From: JAVBKV01 sp031553885
GTDB lineage: Bacteria; Bacteroidota; Bacteroidia; Bacteroidales; Azobacteroidaceae
DNA length: 64,000 nt
Direction of reading: 5' to 3'
Assembly (NCBI GenBank): GCA_031553885.1
Contig: JAVBKV010000018.1
Span: forward strand, 39,656 to 103,655
Below, one piece after another: positions 63,892 through 64,000 of this stretch. Position numbers and translations under genes: made by a program. The notes beneath the pieces were generated by a model. That model searched no databases, was not told where the DNA came from, and saw only the letters and a list, made by a program, of their open reading frames with translations. Numbering within the stretch: the first letter of the stretch is position 1; the number at the start of each line of letters is the position of its first letter.

Positions 63892-64000
63892 GTCAAGCTG
63901 CGTTTTGTATGTCGATGTTTTTGGATTTTATAATCAGGTATCTGTTATTTTCCCTTATTTGGATAAAAACCCGCACTTTTGGAGCTAAGGAAAAAGAGAA

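Noticed and set aside
1..64000. CRISPR arrays, tRNA or rRNA genes, insertion sequences, prophage genes
   Set aside because: None recognised: no regular short repeats, no tRNA-like CCA-ended folds in the gaps, no transposase or integrase motifs in any plausible coding frame.

Overview
The window reads as chromosomal DNA from a member of the Bacteroidales (phylum Bacteroidota). The evidence is the gene content (a PorX-type response regulator with a PglZ domain, GldA-like ABC ATPase, Wzi-type capsule assembly protein, DUF4254 beside a GT9 transferase, HU/SPOR fusion, secreted six-bladed propellers, an ECF sigma/anti-sigma pair), the scarcity of Shine-Dalgarno sequences, and recurrent Bacteroidota-type promoter boxes (TTTG, about 20 nt, TAnnTTTG). 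The genus cannot be fixed from the sequence alone. I found no tRNA, rRNA, CRISPR array, transposase or phage gene.

Layout. 1-4.4 kb: the end of a PorW/SprE-like protein, porX (type IX secretion regulator) and a secreted beta-helix protein whose start overlaps the porX stop. 4.4-5.1 kb: a short GldA-like ATPase on the other strand, then about 860 bp of AT-rich non-coding DNA. 5.9-13.4 kb: a same-strand run of exported proteins (helical periplasmic protein, DUF4136-like lipoprotein, two outer-membrane barrels, a large GPW-repeat/Gly-Tyr-rich protein, a DUF3108/TapB-like protein, a small beta protein and a PAP2 phosphatase). I read it as an envelope module of unknown purpose. 13.6-16.4 kb: an HTH-like protein and the DUF4254-GT9 pair. 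16.4-23.3 kb (minus): GH2 beta-galactosidase, a DUF6340-like lipoprotein and valS.

23.4-38.5 kb is a surface polysaccharide locus on the minus strand: Wza-like export lipoprotein, Wzz-like co-polymerase, Wzy-like polymerase, six glycosyltransferases, an acyltransferase, and then Wzi and the Wzx flippase. A fucosyltransferase-like gene is inserted in the opposite direction. No initiating phosphoglycosyltransferase and no NusG-like (UpxY) regulator is visible. 38.6-43.6 kb (plus): HU/SPOR protein, rpsP with its terminator, and a DUF268-MBOAT-SGNH cassette that probably acetylates a surface glycan.

43.6-51.3 kb: amidase, hotdog thioesterase, a membrane-tethered XRE protein, a 306-bp composite palindrome, and an operon made of an ECF sigma factor, anti-sigma factor and three secreted beta-propellers. 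51.6-56.9 kb: M3 peptidase and two propeller-type lipoproteins. The second of these is preceded by a strong promoter and an intrinsic terminator in its leader, which is a candidate attenuator or small RNA. 57.2-63.9 kb: dusB, a second membrane-tethered XRE protein, a U32-family protein, a thioesterase, a TsaC/YciO-family protein, fabI and a DUF1254/DUF1214 lipoprotein.

The observations most worth following are the leader terminator at 57.0-57.1 kb, the composite palindrome at 46.4-46.7 kb and its relative at 44.7 kb, the sigma/anti-sigma/propeller operon, and the exported-protein module at 5.9-13.4 kb.
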